The notes beneath the pieces were generated by a model that saw only the letters and a list, made by a program, of their open reading frames with translations, made no database searches and had not been told where the DNA came from. Both the position numbers and the translations under genes were made by a program. Positions 44,359-54,010 of a stretch of 64,000 nt of DNA are shown piece by piece. The stretch is from Euhalothece natronophila Z-M001 (GTDB lineage Bacteria > Cyanobacteriota > Cyanobacteriia > Cyanobacteriales > Rubidibacteraceae): assembly GCF_007904085.1 (NCBI RefSeq), contig NZ_CP042326.1, positions 1,612,001 through 1,676,000 on the forward strand. The letters are read 5' to 3'. Each line of letters starts with the position of its first letter. Positions within the stretch are counted from its first letter, which is position 1.

Positions 44359-45696
44359 ATGAAACGTTTGTTAATGCACAACCCCATTGCTGTAGCCTTA
44401 TTATGGGTTACTGCTTACTTGCTAATTACCCTATTTCCTCTAGCAGTCGTATTATTATATCCTGCGCCAGAGAATCGCGAGTTTTGGGTTGACTTTTCTG
44501 TTGCCCTCGGGTTTATTGGCTTAGCGATGATGATTTTACAATTTGCTCTCACTGCTAGGGTTAATCGCATTGAGGCTTCCTACGGAATTGACATTTTACT
44601 CCAATTTCATCGCTACACTTCTTTAGCTGCTTTTGTCATGGTGGTGATCCACCCGATCATTTTATTTATCGTCCAGCCAGAAACTCTAGAATTACTAAAT
44701 ATCCTAGAAGCACCTTGGCGAGCAAGATTAGCCGTAATTGGTACTCTTGCGTTTTTCATAATGGTGGCGACCACAATTTGGCGTAAACCTTTGAAAATTC
44801 CTTATGAACCTTGGCGGGCTGCCCATAGCATTCTTGCGGTGATTGCTGTCGGGTTTGGTTTTGGACATACCTTAGGGGTTGCCAATTATCTCAGCTTCTT
44901 TTGGAAAGTTGTTCTTTGGTCAGCAATGATTTTAGTAGCCCTTTGGTTGATTACTTATGTCCGTTTAGTAAAACCTTGGCTATTAACCAAACGCCCGTAT
45001 TTAGTGGAGGAAGTTGTCCCTCTTAGAGGTGATGTTTGGAAATTAGCCTTAAGACCAAGTGGTCATGAAGGCTTTACCTTCCAACCTGGTCAGTTTGCTT
45101 GGATAACGTTAGGTATTCATCCTATTCGGATGCGGGAACATCCCTTTTCTATGTCTTCTAGTGGTGATCATCCTGAGCGTATTGAATTTGGAATTAAAGC
45201 TCTCGGAGACTTCACTCGGAGCATTAAAAATATTAAACCTGGAACAAAAGCTTATTTAGACGGTCCCTATGGAGTTTTTACAACTGAGCGTTATTGGGAT
45301 AGCGCTGGTTTTGTCCTGATTGCTGGCGGTGTTGGGATTACACCCATGTATAGTATGCTTGTCACAGCAGTAGAGCGTCAAGATGATCGTCCTTTTCTTT
45401 TGATTTATTCGGCTCGGAGTTGGGAAGATTTTACTTATCGAGAAGAATTAGAAGTCATCAAAACCAAATTAAACTTGCAAATTATTTATGTCCCTCGACA
45501 TGGTGATGAGAACTGGACAGGGGAAACTGGTTATGTAGATAAAGATCTTTTAGAACGTTATATTCCTATTCATCGAGGCAGTCGCCAGTATTTTATTTGT
45601 GCTGCCCCAGTGATGATGGATGCTGTAGAGGCAGGGTTATTGTCTTTAGATGTGCCAGTAACTAACATCCACATGGAACACTTTAACTTAGCTTAA
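44359..45696 (+). CDS. ferric reductase-like transmembrane flavoprotein oxidoreductase
   Basis: The 445-residue protein has about six N-terminal helices of the ferric-reductase domain with paired His (FHRYTSL, VIHPIILF, WRAAHSILA, GFGHTLG) for heme. A FAD domain follows (IRMREHPFSMSSS is the RxxxFS box near residue 262), then an NAD(P)H domain (IAGGVGITPMYSM, then YFICAAPVMMDAVEAGL). It would pass electrons from NAD(P)H across the membrane to Fe3+, quinone or O2. It is followed after 18 bp by a small membrane ORF that may be its partner. Confidence 0.88.
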   Translation: MKRLLMHNPIAVALLWVTAYLLITLFPLAVVLLYPAPENREFWVDFSVALGFIGLAMMILQFALTARVNRIEASYGIDILLQFHRYTSLAAFVMVVIHPIILFIVQPETLELLNILEAPWRARLAVIGTLAFFIMVATTIWRKPLKIPYEPWRAAHSILAVIAVGFGFGHTLGVANYLSFFWKVVLWSAMILVALWLITYVRLVKPWLLTKRPYLVEEVVPLRGDVWKLALRPSGHEGFTFQPGQFAWITLGIHPIRMREHPFSMSSSGDHPERIEFGIKALGDFTRSIKNIKPGTKAYLDGPYGVFTTERYWDSAGFVLIAGGVGITPMYSMLVTAVERQDDRPFLLIYSARSWEDFTYREELEVIKTKLNLQIIYVPRHGDENWTGETGYVDKDLLERYIPIHRGSRQYFICAAPVMMDAVEAGLLSLDVPVTNIHMEHFNLA

Positions 45697-45714
45697 AAAG
45701 AGAGGAAAATATAG

Positions 45715-45858
45715 ATGCGCTATAGTCTAATGTTACAACTCGTAGTTAGTACCAGTATCGTTTTAGTGGTAGTGGCTGCTTTTTTTGCTTGGTTGCAAAA
45801 CCGTCCACAAAGTTCCATCAATGAAGCAAGTAGCTCAGTTATCATCCGTTCTCAGTGA
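45715..45858 (+). CDS. small single-helix membrane protein next to the ferric reductase
   Basis: ATG 45715 to TGA 45856-45858 encodes 47 residues. A basic start (MRYSLMLQ) is followed by a 20-residue hydrophobic helix (STSIVLVVVAAFFAWL) and a polar C-terminal tail (NRPQSSINEASSSVIIRS). GAGAGGAAAA lies about 10 bp before the ATG, and the gap to the upstream stop is 18 bp, so it is likely co-transcribed. It may be a subunit or anchor of the oxidoreductase. It is too short for many gene finders. Confidence 0.6.
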   Translation: MRYSLMLQLVVSTSIVLVVVAAFFAWLQNRPQSSINEASSSVIIRSQ

Positions 45859-45927
45859 ACTATGCAACAGATCAGTAAAAATTAGGGGCTAGCGTAGCCT
45901 ATATTGTCGCTAGCGTTCATAAGTTAA

Positions 45928-46377
<450 letters not shown>

Positions 46378-46604
46378 CGCCAGGGTCGTTTCATTCTTCT
46401 GAAATCACCCTCAGGTGGGGAGATGGGGAGATAGGAAAGCAATTTAGCTACTTTTTCTTAAGAAGAAGTAAAATCAGAAAAAATAATCGCGATATCCCAC
46501 TATGTAAGGTTTCAGGCGATTATTTTCAATTTTTACCCCAAGAATGAAACAGTCCTGCTGGCTAATCCCTAAGATAGATAATTTTTAAAATACTCTTAAA
46601 AAAC
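46378..46604 (+). other. gene-free stretch between the HIT gene and the psbA promoter
   Basis: No coding frame with a plausible ribosome-binding site is visible. The first bases, CCCCCAGGCTAACGCCAGGG (from the end of the HIT gene), could form an imperfect hairpin. Further on there is a TTCTTAAGAA palindrome. The region is AT-rich and likely carries upstream elements of psbA. Confidence 0.4.
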
Positions 46605-46660
46605 TTTACAAATTGAAATAAGTATCTTATATTGGATTCATAGCGTTAAATAAAAACGCT
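46605..46660 (+). promoter_or_regulatory. psbA promoter and 5' UTR hairpin
   Basis: A -35-like TTTACA (46605-46610) and a -10-like TATATT (46628-46633) are separated by 17 bp. Transcription should start near 46640. The predicted leader begins with AGCGTT-AAATAAA-AACGCT (46642-46660), a stem-loop close to the 5' end, as seen in other cyanobacterial psbA leaders that stabilise RNA. The ATG is 45 bp further on, with no strong Shine-Dalgarno. Confidence 0.65.
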
Positions 46661-46705
46661 AAATTATATCCATCTTATCTTGTCGAAAACGGACTTATAT
46701 CCAAT

Positions 46706-47788
46706 ATGACAACCACCTTACAACAACAGCAAAGCCAAAACGTTTGGGAACGGTTTTGCCAGTGGGTGACCAGCACCAACAACCGCCTTTACATTGGTTG
46801 GTTCGGTGTCTTAATGATCCCCACCCTCTTAACCGCAACCACCTGCTTCATTATCGCCTTCATCGCAGCACCTCCTGTAGATATCGACGGCATTCGTGAA
46901 CCCGTAGCTGGTTCTCTCCTCTACGGAAACAACATCATCTCTGGAGCAGTAGTTCCCTCCTCCAACGCCATCGGACTGCACTTCTATCCCATCTGGGAAG
47001 CAGCTAGCCTTGACGAATGGCTCTACAACGGTGGCCCCTATCAGCTCATCGCCTTCCACTTCTTAATCGGAGTCTTCTGCTACCTCGGACGTGAGTGGGA
47101 ACTCTCCTATCGTTTAGGAATGCGCCCCTGGATTTGCGTAGCCTTCTCCGCACCAGTAGCAGCAGCCACCGCAGTCTTCTTAATCTATCCCATCGGACAA
47201 GGAAGCTTCTCCGACGGAATGCCCTTAGGAATCAGTGGAACCTTCAACTTCATGTTCGTGTTCCAAGCTGAGCACAACATCTTAATGCACCCCTTCCATA
47301 TGCTCGGTGTTGCCGGGGTATTCGGAGGCGCCTTATTCTCCGCCATGCACGGTTCTCTCGTTACCTCCAGCTTAGTACGTGAGACCACCGAAAACGAAAG
47401 CCAAAACAACGGCTACAAATTCGGACAAGAAGAAGAAACCTACAACATCGTTGCAGCACACGGTTACTTTGGTCGCTTAATCTTCCAATACGCCAGCTTC
47501 AACAACAGCCGTAGCCTCCACTTCTTCTTAGCAGCGTGGCCAGTAATCGGAATCTGGTTTACCGCGTTAGGTGTAAGCACCATGGCGTTTAACCTCAACG
47601 GATTCAACTTCAACCAGTCTGTAATTGACAGTCAAGGACGTGTCATCAACACTTGGGCAGACGTATTAAACCGTGCAAACCTCGGATTTGAGGTCATGCA
47701 CGAACGGAATGCTCATAACTTCCCCTTAGACTTAGCATCTGGTGAAGCAACTCCTGTTGCCATGCAAGCACCTGAAATCAACGGCTAA
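46706..47788 (+). CDS. psbA: photosystem II reaction centre protein D1
   Basis: The 360-residue D1 protein of the thylakoid PSII core is complete. It has Tyr-Z (Y161), Mn-cluster ligands D170 and E189, H190, H198, and the C-terminal cleavage after A344 with a 16-residue extension ([16 protein letters not shown]). Residue 130 is Glu (the high-light D1:2-type state). F147 replaces the common Tyr and F184 replaces the common Ile; F147 also occurs in Thermosynechococcus PsbA2. The codon use is strongly biased to C-ending codons, a sign of high expression. It has its own promoter and terminator. Confidence 0.98.
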   Translation: MTTTLQQQQSQNVWERFCQWVTSTNNRLYIGWFGVLMIPTLLTATTCFIIAFIAAPPVDIDGIREPVAGSLLYGNNIISGAVVPSSNAIGLHFYPIWEAASLDEWLYNGGPYQLIAFHFLIGVFCYLGREWELSYRLGMRPWICVAFSAPVAAATAVFLIYPIGQGSFSDGMPLGISGTFNFMFVFQAEHNILMHPFHMLGVAGVFGGALFSAMHGSLVTSSLVRETTENESQNNGYKFGQEEETYNIVAAHGYFGRLIFQYASFNNSRSLHFFLAAWPVIGIWFTALGVSTMAFNLNGFNFNQSVIDSQGRVINTWADVLNRANLGFEVMHERNAHNFPLDLASGEATPVAMQAPEING

Positions 47789-47813
47789 TCTCTAATTAGT
47801 TAGTTCGATTTTC

Positions 47814-47839
47814 CCCCCTCTTTCCGGAGGGGGTTTTTT
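47814..47839 (+). terminator. intrinsic terminator of psbA
   Basis: CCCCCTC (47814-47820) pairs with GAGGGGG (47827-47833) around TTTCCG, followed by six T (47834-47839). It lies just past the psbA stop and between convergent genes. The minus-strand reading gives AAAAAACC... and no U-tract, so it serves psbA only. Confidence 0.9.
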
Positions 47840-47846
47840 GTCGTTG

Positions 47847-48743
47847 TTATTCTAGAAATTGTAGTTCTCCTTGATTGCCATCTAAGGTTACTATTTCCCC
47901 CACAGGTAAAGCAGCATTGATACCATCATGTCCAAAGGGTAACTGAGACACAATCGGGCAGTTTAAGTCTTGAGCGCGATCGCGCAGTACCTCCTCTACT
48001 GACCCACTAACCGTTCCTGTAGGGGCTTCACAGCGACTAAACCGCCCCAATGCAATCCCTGCCACTTTATGCAATAATCCTGATAATCGCCATTGGGTTA
48101 ACATTCGATCAATTCGATAAGGAGATTCAGCCACATCTTCTAAAGCAAGAATAACGCCTTCTAAAGATGGCTGTAAGGATGTTCCTAATAAATGAGTTGC
48201 TACGGTTAAATTAGCTGGGAGGAGTCTTCCTGTGGCAATACCACCTCCCCAACCTTTTCCTTGTAAGGGGGATAAGGTTTGATTTTCTAAATAGTGAAAT
48301 AAGCGTTCAATTGACCATGGGGGTTCTTGAGAAAGGGTGGTTAAAACTGGGGCGTGTAAGCTGATAATTTTTTGCTGATATAAGCTCCACTGTAATGCGG
48401 TAATATCAGAAAAGCCTAATAACCACTTCGGCGGTAATGCTCGCTCCCATGACCAATTTTCTAGCAAGCGCATACTACCATAGCCACCGCGACTACAGAC
48501 AATTGCTTGATAGTCTGGATTTGTCCAAGCCTCGGATAACGCCTGACGACGTTGCTCATCTGTTCCTGCCAGATAGCCCTGTTGTTCGTAGGGAGAAATG
48601 AGTTTGATCTGGTAAGCGCGATCGCGCCATATTTTTAATCCTTTTTCAAAAGTCTCCTTATCCCGTAACGCACCACTGGGGGAAATTACCGCAATAGTAT
48701 CTCCTGATTTAAGCGGTTTTGGACGAAGAAAGCTAGTATTCAC
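47847..48743 (-). CDS. S66-family LD-carboxypeptidase (murein tetrapeptide or MccF-like)
   Basis: The 298-residue enzyme has the catalytic triad signatures: Ser in VCSRGGYGSMRLL, Glu in EDVAESPYRIDRM and His in QLPFGHDGINAALPVG. Family members remove the D-Ala from murein tetrapeptides or inactivate microcin C. It is read by GTG at 48741-48743. It lies 5 bp after the SH3 protein gene, so the two are probably co-transcribed; both fit cell-wall work. Confidence 0.87.
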   Translation of the reverse strand: MNTSFLRPKPLKSGDTIAVISPSGALRDKETFEKGLKIWRDRAYQIKLISPYEQQGYLAGTDEQRRQALSEAWTNPDYQAIVCSRGGYGSMRLLENWSWERALPPKWLLGFSDITALQWSLYQQKIISLHAPVLTTLSQEPPWSIERLFHYLENQTLSPLQGKGWGGGIATGRLLPANLTVATHLLGTSLQPSLEGVILALEDVAESPYRIDRMLTQWRLSGLLHKVAGIALGRFSRCEAPTGTVSGSVEEVLRDRAQDLNCPIVSQLPFGHDGINAALPVGEIVTLDGNQGELQFLE

Positions 48744-48748
48744 AAGGT

Positions 48749-49201
48749 TTAATCAACTTGTTGGACATTTCCCGCTTTTACCCAAGCCTCTTGACCCGTA
48801 TCAGGTACGTAAACTCGTTGCCAATCGCCCTGCCTTTCAATAACCACTAATTTATCATCGTACTGCACACCGCCAACTCTTGATGACCCCTCGGCTGGCT
48901 CATCTCGTAAACTTAAGCCATCTGACCAAGTTACTCGCGCTTCAAAGGCTTGTTCCCCAAACCGATCCTGAATCGTTTCCGGCTCTGGTTCTGGTTCTGG
49001 CTCTGGTTCAGGCTCAACGGCTGTCTCTTCTTCTACTTCTGAAGGTTCTTCAGACTCTTCCTCTTGCTCATAAACAGGCATCGGAGGGTTTTGTGCAAGT
49101 TGATTGAAAAAGAAGTAAGCTGTGGCAGCTCCAGCGCCGGTTAAAACTAGCACACCAACCAAAAAGCCTAAGATAAATTGTATAAAACCAGAAAAACTCA
49201 T
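48749..49201 (-). CDS. membrane-anchored SH3-domain protein with an EP-rich stalk
   Basis: The 150-residue protein has one N-terminal membrane helix (residues about 5-31, GFLVGVLVLTGAGAATAYFF). A flexible acidic stalk (about 38-78) consists of E, V and P with a repeated EPEPEPEP run. A C-terminal bacterial SH3 domain (about 85-148) follows, with LSLRDEPAEGSSRVGGV and GDWQRVYVPDTGQEAWVK. SH3 domains of this type bind peptidoglycan. Its place before an LD-carboxypeptidase supports a wall-related role. Confidence 0.78.
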   Translation of the reverse strand: MSFSGFIQFILGFLVGVLVLTGAGAATAYFFFNQLAQNPPMPVYEQEEESEEPSEVEEETAVEPEPEPEPEPEPETIQDRFGEQAFEARVTWSDGLSLRDEPAEGSSRVGGVQYDDKLVVIERQGDWQRVYVPDTGQEAWVKAGNVQQVD

Positions 49202-49216
49202 AGGTAAAATAAAGAT

Positions 49217-50710
49217 TTACAGACTAAGGGCATTATCACGGGAGGCTTTACGAGCTTTGCCAGCACTGACCCATTCTTTTAAGAATTGTATTTCTTCTTG
49301 AGCAGTACGAGCAAGAGGAACAATTTGACTGGCGGCTTGTAAGATGTCTTCTGTGGTAAAGTCACGATTTTCACTAAACCCAAGGTGCATGGCTTCAATA
49401 ATCGTTTGTTCGATTTCTGCCCCAGAAAAATCAGGAGTTTCGTAGGCAAGTCGTTCTAAATCATAGTCTTTAACATTATAGGGGCGGAGGTGGGAAAGGT
49501 GAACTGAGAAAATCTCTTTTCGCTCTTTTTGGGTGGGTAAATCCACAAAGAAAATCTCGTCAAATCGTCCTTTCCGTAACATTTCTGGGGGAAGAGCGCG
49601 GACATTATTAGCTGTAGCCACCACAAACACAGAAGAGGTTTTTTCTGCGAGCCAAGTAATAAATGTTCCGAAAACACGACTGCTTGTTCCTGAGTCTCCC
49701 TGTCCCGTTAACCCAGAAAAGGCTTTGTCAATTTCATCAATCCAAAGAACACAAGGGGCTAGGGCTTCTGCGAGGGTGATCATTTGACGGGTACGAGATT
49801 CTGATTCCCCGACTAAGCCCCCAAATAATCGTCCCACATCAAGGCGTAATAGGGGCAGATGCCAATGGTGGGCAATGGCTTTAGCGGTAAGTGATTTTCC
49901 TGTGCCTTGAATCCCCACTAAAAGCAGTCCTCGGGGGTGAGGTAAACCGTAGGTACGAGCGCGATCGCTGAAAGCTCCACCTCGACGCAAGAGCCAATTT
50001 TTAAGGTTATCGAGTCCCCCAATATCAGAAATTTCTTCACTAGCAGGATAGAAATCCAGAATTTGCGTTTGACGAATGGATTGCCGTTTTTCTTCAACGA
50101 CTAAGTCCACATCTTCGGGTTGTAATGCCCCATGAGCAGCGATCGCGCGGGTTAAAACTCGCCGAATCCGTTCTAAAGATAGCCCTCGTGCAGAACGGAC
50201 AAAGGCATCAATTTGTTTTTCGGGTAAGGTTTGGGGAATGCTACTAATTAGCTGTTCAATTTCGGTTTTAATTTCCTCGTTATTAGGAAGGGGAAACTCG
50301 ACAACCGTTAGCACTTCTGTTAAGTCAGAGGGAATAGACACCTCAGGAGAGACTAAAACAACGTTAATGGGGAGAGATTTTAGCTTCCGCGAAAGATTCC
50401 GCAATTTCCGAGCCACAGAAATGTCTTCTAAAAAGCGGTGAAAATCCCTTAAGATGATAATTGCCCCATTGCCAGTAGGAAGTTTTTCCACATATTCCAG
50501 AGCTTGTAGGGGGTTACGCTGAGCAACGCCTGCATTATTAGGATTATCTTGATAACCATCCACAAAATCCCAAATATAGAGAGCGCGGTTGCCGACATTT
50601 TTGGCAGAAGTCGCGATCGCGCTTTCCACCCGTTCCTCTTCAAAAGTGGGAATATAAATTATGGGATAACAAGCTCGCAATAGTAGCTCAAACTCTTCAG
50701 CGAAACTCAT
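49217..50710 (-). CDS. AAA ATPase, Ycf46-like
   Basis: The 497-residue protein starts at ATG 50708-50710, preceded by GAGGAATAAAG, right after the stop of the DUF177 gene. An upstream Met at 50764 would overlap that gene. The N-terminal third (SFAEEFELLLRACYPIIYIP) is the Ycf46-specific domain. The AAA core has Walker A GIQGTGKS and Walker B CVLWIDEIDKAF. The end (ARTAQEEIQFLKEWVSAGKA) is also family-typical. Ycf46 is conserved in cyanobacteria and some algal plastids, and is implicated in CO2-dependent growth; its molecular role is unclear. Confidence 0.9.
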   Translation of the reverse strand: MSFAEEFELLLRACYPIIYIPTFEEERVESAIATSAKNVGNRALYIWDFVDGYQDNPNNAGVAQRNPLQALEYVEKLPTGNGAIIILRDFHRFLEDISVARKLRNLSRKLKSLPINVVLVSPEVSIPSDLTEVLTVVEFPLPNNEEIKTEIEQLISSIPQTLPEKQIDAFVRSARGLSLERIRRVLTRAIAAHGALQPEDVDLVVEEKRQSIRQTQILDFYPASEEISDIGGLDNLKNWLLRRGGAFSDRARTYGLPHPRGLLLVGIQGTGKSLTAKAIAHHWHLPLLRLDVGRLFGGLVGESESRTRQMITLAEALAPCVLWIDEIDKAFSGLTGQGDSGTSSRVFGTFITWLAEKTSSVFVVATANNVRALPPEMLRKGRFDEIFFVDLPTQKERKEIFSVHLSHLRPYNVKDYDLERLAYETPDFSGAEIEQTIIEAMHLGFSENRDFTTEDILQAASQIVPLARTAQEEIQFLKEWVSAGKARKASRDNALSL

Positions 50711-50712
50711 CT

Positions 50713-51222
50713 TTATTCCTCCCCATCTGACAATTGTTCTTTTAACGCTGCCAAACCTGCCCAACGTTGATCCACAGGGGGCGGTTCGACATAATCATAG
50801 TCCCCAGGGGAAGACTCTTCACTTAAACTGCGAATGGGAATTTGCAAACAGAACTGTTCATAGAGCCAACTTTCGGGATCAAAATAGCCCTGTGCTGGCA
50901 AACTTTCTGTTAACTCTTCCAAGGGAACTTCTACCTCTTTATTCGCCCCCAAATCTTCATCGGGGTGATCCTTGAGCCAAATTAGCTCACTGGTATCTAC
51001 TACTAGGCGTTGATTGTATTGTTGTAAACTGCGATCGCAGATTAAGGTTTTAATCGTTTCCGCGATCGCTGATACCTCTAAATACGTCCCATAATGAGTA
51101 ATCACCACAGTTCCGCGAATGGGAGTTAGGGTGTCTAAGCCCGGGAGAAAGTCTTTAATTTCAACTTGTTCACTTTTCCCGGGGGCTTTAAGCAGTCGTG
51201 GGATATAAATTGGTTCAATCAT
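50713..51222 (-). CDS. YceD/DUF177-family protein
   Basis: The protein has 169 residues from ATG 51220-51222; another in-frame ATG at 51246 overlaps the previous stop as TGATG and would add eight residues. The start MIEPIYIPRLLKAPGKSEQV and LEVSAIAETIKTLICDRSLQQYN are typical of DUF177 (YceD), which acts in 23S rRNA metabolism and is linked with rpmF in other bacteria. ELPAQGYFDPESWLYEQFCLQ-like sequence and a PPVDQRWAGLAAL end complete the family. It sits between jag and ycf46. Confidence 0.85.
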   Translation of the reverse strand: MIEPIYIPRLLKAPGKSEQVEIKDFLPGLDTLTPIRGTVVITHYGTYLEVSAIAETIKTLICDRSLQQYNQRLVVDTSELIWLKDHPDEDLGANKEVEVPLEELTESLPAQGYFDPESWLYEQFCLQIPIRSLSEESSPGDYDYVEPPPVDQRWAGLAALKEQLSDGEE

Positions 51223-51245
51223 CGCTTTCGTTCTAAGCGCAAGCA

Positions 51246-51749
51246 TCAGTTGCTTTTTCGTTGTACCACCAAATGGCGATAAGGTTCTTGACCTCGACTC
51301 AATGATTCTAACCCATCATACTCTTTAAGAAAGTTATGAATTTGCCGTCTTTCCGCTCCAGAAAGAGATGTTAACTCAACGGTTTCCCCAGTTTCTAGCA
51401 CTTGCCAGGCTGTTTTTTCTGCTAACACGCGCAATTCTTTTTCCCGTTGTTGTCGATACCCCTTAAACTCAACCGTAAGAGGGGTTTGCTCTTCTGGCGC
51501 TAAACCTAAATTTAGCAAAGTATTCGCTAAATATTGAAGGGAATCAATAGTTTGTCCCTTATCTTTGAGTAGGGCTTTGGCTTGTTCTTCACTTAATTTA
51601 CTTTCATCAATAACCAACCAAGGAGTTGTCTCCCCAATGGTCATCTCTTCAGTTGTTTCGGGTTTAGACAGTTTAACAGTGGTCGGGGTTCCCATCAGCG
51701 CTAAAACCTTTTCTAGCCACTGTTGGCCCCGATTCAACGTTTGCTCCAT
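51246..51749 (-). CDS. Jag/KhpB-like RNA-binding protein with R3H domain
   Basis: The protein has 167 residues from ATG 51747-51749, preceded by AAGGATCACT. The open frame extends further up into yidC, but those residues are basic read-through. The N-terminal Jag-like segment (MEQTLNRGQQWLEKVL), a KH-like middle and a C-terminal R3H motif (ERRQIHNFLKEYDGLESLS) are present. KhpB-type proteins bind RNA and support cell growth. The place after yidC is conserved in many bacteria. Its start overlaps the end region of yidC by 14 bp. Confidence 0.87.
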   Translation of the reverse strand: MEQTLNRGQQWLEKVLALMGTPTTVKLSKPETTEEMTIGETTPWLVIDESKLSEEQAKALLKDKGQTIDSLQYLANTLLNLGLAPEEQTPLTVEFKGYRQQREKELRVLAEKTAWQVLETGETVELTSLSGAERRQIHNFLKEYDGLESLSRGQEPYRHLVVQRKSN

Positions 51750-51762
51750 AGTGATCCTTAAA

Positions 51763-52911
51763 TTATGCCTTCTCTTTTTCCTTCTTGCGAGAACGTTTTT
51801 CAAAAGGCAGGGTATCCTCTCCTTTTTGCTTTTTCTCTTCCTTCTCTTGTTCATCTACCAGCTTTTGTAAATTTTCTGGTAGTGGCTCTCGCATGAGAAT
51901 TAACGTTTGCATGGTTTGGAAGATATTAGCGAGGACAATATACATTAGTACCCCAGCCGGTAGTGGGAAGAATAAAAACATTCCCGTAAACAAGATGGGG
52001 GTAATTTGGCTAATCAACTGTTGTTGAGAATTTGAGCCACTACTATTGGATTGTCCAGAAAGTTTTTGGTTAGCGTATAAGCTAATACCAAAGAATAGCA
52101 CCATGCCAAGGATATCCCAGTGGATTGTCCCATCTTCACCCACTGCACCCACGCGGCCAAGGGCTTCAATAAAGAGAAAGCCTTCATTTTTTGCCACCCC
52201 AGGGAGAGTTGCCTTAAGAGTAACCTCTCCAGGCGCGATCGCGCGGATTGTTCCATCTTCTTCAATTTGTACTCGTTCTTGTCCTTTTACCACTTCCCAA
52301 CTGGGGGTTAAGTCTCTTTCCACCTCCTCAGTTAAAGCCTGCAAAGGTTTTCCTTCCTCAGTTTGGAACTCGAACTTCGTAGTTTCTCCAACCCCTAAAT
52401 TTTGGCTAGGAAGCACCCCTAAAATTTTGTAATGAATATCCTCATTGATATAAACATTCTCGGCTTTTGTCGTTACTGTTTCGGGCTGTACCGACTCAAT
52501 TTGCTCTTTCGGGAACACCTGCATATCCACCGTATAATCCACATCAGCAAACGGCGATCCCCGTAAAGTGGCAAATAAAGCAAATAAAATCGGCATTTGC
52601 AGAATCACCGGGAAGCAACCAGCTAAGGGATTTCCATACTCCTTATACACCTCGCTCATGGCTTGGCGTTGTTTTTCTGGATCATCCTTATAGCGTTCTT
52701 GTACTTCCTTTACTCGTTTCTGCATTGCTGGTTGAGCCACTCGCATCCGTCTCATACTACGAATCGAAGTGGCACTCAACGGATATAAAGCAAAGCGAAT
52801 TACCAAAGTTAAAGCAATAATTGCAAAGCCATAACTAGGAACAATCCCGTGGAAAAAATCCAGGATTGGCAGCATTATGTTGTTAGATAGAAATCCGATC
52901 CCAAAATCCAT
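51763..52911 (-). CDS. yidC: membrane protein insertase YidC/Oxa1/Alb3
   Basis: The 382-residue insertase has five or so membrane helices: residues about 5-27 and 28-45, then [18 protein letters not shown], then a pair near the C-terminus. The cytoplasmic helical hairpin [20 protein letters not shown] and the conserved Arg in [10 protein letters not shown] are visible. A beta-rich lumenal insert (about 130-245) is the long type of cyanobacterial YidC. The C-terminal tail is basic and could bind ribosomes. It serves both thylakoid and plasma membranes. It is part of the rpmH cluster. Confidence 0.95.
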   Translation of the reverse strand: MDFGIGFLSNNIMLPILDFFHGIVPSYGFAIIALTLVIRFALYPLSATSIRSMRRMRVAQPAMQKRVKEVQERYKDDPEKQRQAMSEVYKEYGNPLAGCFPVILQMPILFALFATLRGSPFADVDYTVDMQVFPKEQIESVQPETVTTKAENVYINEDIHYKILGVLPSQNLGVGETTKFEFQTEEGKPLQALTEEVERDLTPSWEVVKGQERVQIEEDGTIRAIAPGEVTLKATLPGVAKNEGFLFIEALGRVGAVGEDGTIHWDILGMVLFFGISLYANQKLSGQSNSSGSNSQQQLISQITPILFTGMFLFFPLPAGVLMYIVLANIFQTMQTLILMREPLPENLQKLVDEQEKEEKKQKGEDTLPFEKRSRKKEKEKA

Positions 52912-52993
52912 GCTTTAAGCGTCCTGCGCGTACTGTTTTCTCTGTTTCACTGTATCGAATCTTATCTTGATTCGTTACCCCTCTTTTACCAAT

Positions 52994-53389
52994 TTAACGA
53001 GTTGTAATCGCTTCTAAGGGCTTTCCGGTTTTATTAGCAACTTTATCCGCAATATAATCATGAATTTCTCGATATCGAGGAACTGCTCGCATTTCTAAAC
53101 GACTTTTATCATTTAAGGTTAAAATAATATCTCCCCATAAACCAATCCCCCGAGGAATTTTCACTAATTTGGTAATTTCGGTATAAACCACATCCGTTTG
53201 GTCGCGCCCACGCCAACCCCCAATTACAGAAAGCCGCCGATCTGTAATCCGATACCGCAACCATAACGCCCGAACAATCGCCCCCACTGTAAACGGTAAA
53301 AAAATCACCGTCAAACCCAGCAAAGCATTAATAATTAAATCCCCAACGTGGGGACCCCCTTCATAATAAACCGTTTCTTTAATCCCCAT
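52994..53389 (-). CDS. PH-domain membrane protein
   Basis: The 131-residue protein has one or two membrane helices (about 20-45), followed by a bacterial PH-like (DUF304) domain: YRITDRRLSVIGGWRGRDQT, then IPRGIGLWGDIILTLNDKS. It lies between rnpA and yidC, overlapping rnpA by 11 bp, a conserved cyanobacterial position. It may help insertion or membrane organisation; that is inferred from the place only. Confidence 0.82.
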   Translation of the reverse strand: MGIKETVYYEGGPHVGDLIINALLGLTVIFLPFTVGAIVRALWLRYRITDRRLSVIGGWRGRDQTDVVYTEITKLVKIPRGIGLWGDIILTLNDKSRLEMRAVPRYREIHDYIADKVANKTGKPLEAITTR

Positions 53390-53753
53390 GTAATACCTCT
53401 GATTTGATTAATAACTGTTTTAATTCTCGCAAAAAATCTTCATATTTGCATCCTTGCGCTTGCGGCTTAACAATTACCACAATTTTCCACCCCGATGGCA
53501 AATTGGGGAGAAAAGAGCGCATAATTGCCCTAATTTGGCGTTTAATCCGATTTCTAACCACAGCTTTCTTACTCACCTTTTGGCTAATAGAAATCCCCAC
53601 TTGAGTTGGCGGAGGAGAAACCTCCCCCGAACTCTCAGCAACTGCCTTCCAAGTGCGAAGTATAAAATATTTGCCAGAAGCGCGTCCTCCCTTCTGGTAA
53701 ACCGTTTTAAACGCCTTGCGATGTTTGAGCCGATTTGCTTTCGGTAAGCCCAC
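53379..53753 (-). CDS. rnpA: ribonuclease P protein component
   Basis: The protein has 124 residues from GTG 53751-53753 (start GLPKANRLKHRKAFKTVYQK); an in-frame TTG at 53759 adds two. RnpA supports the RNA subunit in trimming tRNA 5' ends. The RNA-binding signature KKAVVRNRIKRQIRAIMRSF is intact. It follows rpmH by 17 bp and overlaps the PH gene by 11 bp, so it is co-translated. The start residue choice is based on the usual MGLPKANRL beginning in cyanobacteria. Confidence 0.94.
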   Translation of the reverse strand: MGLPKANRLKHRKAFKTVYQKGGRASGKYFILRTWKAVAESSGEVSPPPTQVGISISQKVSKKAVVRNRIKRQIRAIMRSFLPNLPSGWKIVVIVKPQAQGCKYEDFLRELKQLLIKSEVLHGD

Positions 53754-53770
53754 TACCAAAACTGGTCAAT

Positions 53771-53908
53771 CTAAACGGATAAACGCGCCCGACCTTTCTT
53801 TCTGCGAGCATTAATCACTTTTCTACCATTACGAGTCCGCATTCTAGCGCGAAAGCCAGACTTCCGTTTTTGCTTTAAGCGAGTGCCGCATAGCGTGCGT
53901 TTTGTCAT
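53771..53908 (-). CDS. rpmH: 50S ribosomal protein L34
   Basis: The 45-residue, very basic protein starts [18 protein letters not shown] and ends KGRARLSV. It is the typical small L34 with [23 protein letters not shown] and RRKKGR. AGGAGG precedes the ATG by seven bases. It is first gene of the rpmH-rnpA-PH-yidC-jag-DUF177-ycf46 cluster. It is too short for many ORF thresholds. Confidence 0.97.
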   Translation of the reverse strand: MTKRTLCGTRLKQKRKSGFRARMRTRNGRKVINARRKKGRARLSV

Positions 53909-53962
53909 TGCTATTTTCCTCCTAGTATCAAATTCCGAACTAACATTGTAACAAAATAGAGA

Positions 53963-53983
53963 CGGGGAGCGATTTGCCCCCCG
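53963..53983 (-). terminator. intrinsic terminator of dnaK
   Basis: On the minus strand CGGGG pairs with CCCCG around a nine- to eleven-base loop, followed by TCTCTATTTTG. It lies 28 bp past the dnaK stop and before the rpmH promoter region. Confidence 0.65.
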
Positions 53984-54010
53984 ACAGTTTACCCGAAAAA
54001 TGGGAATTTA

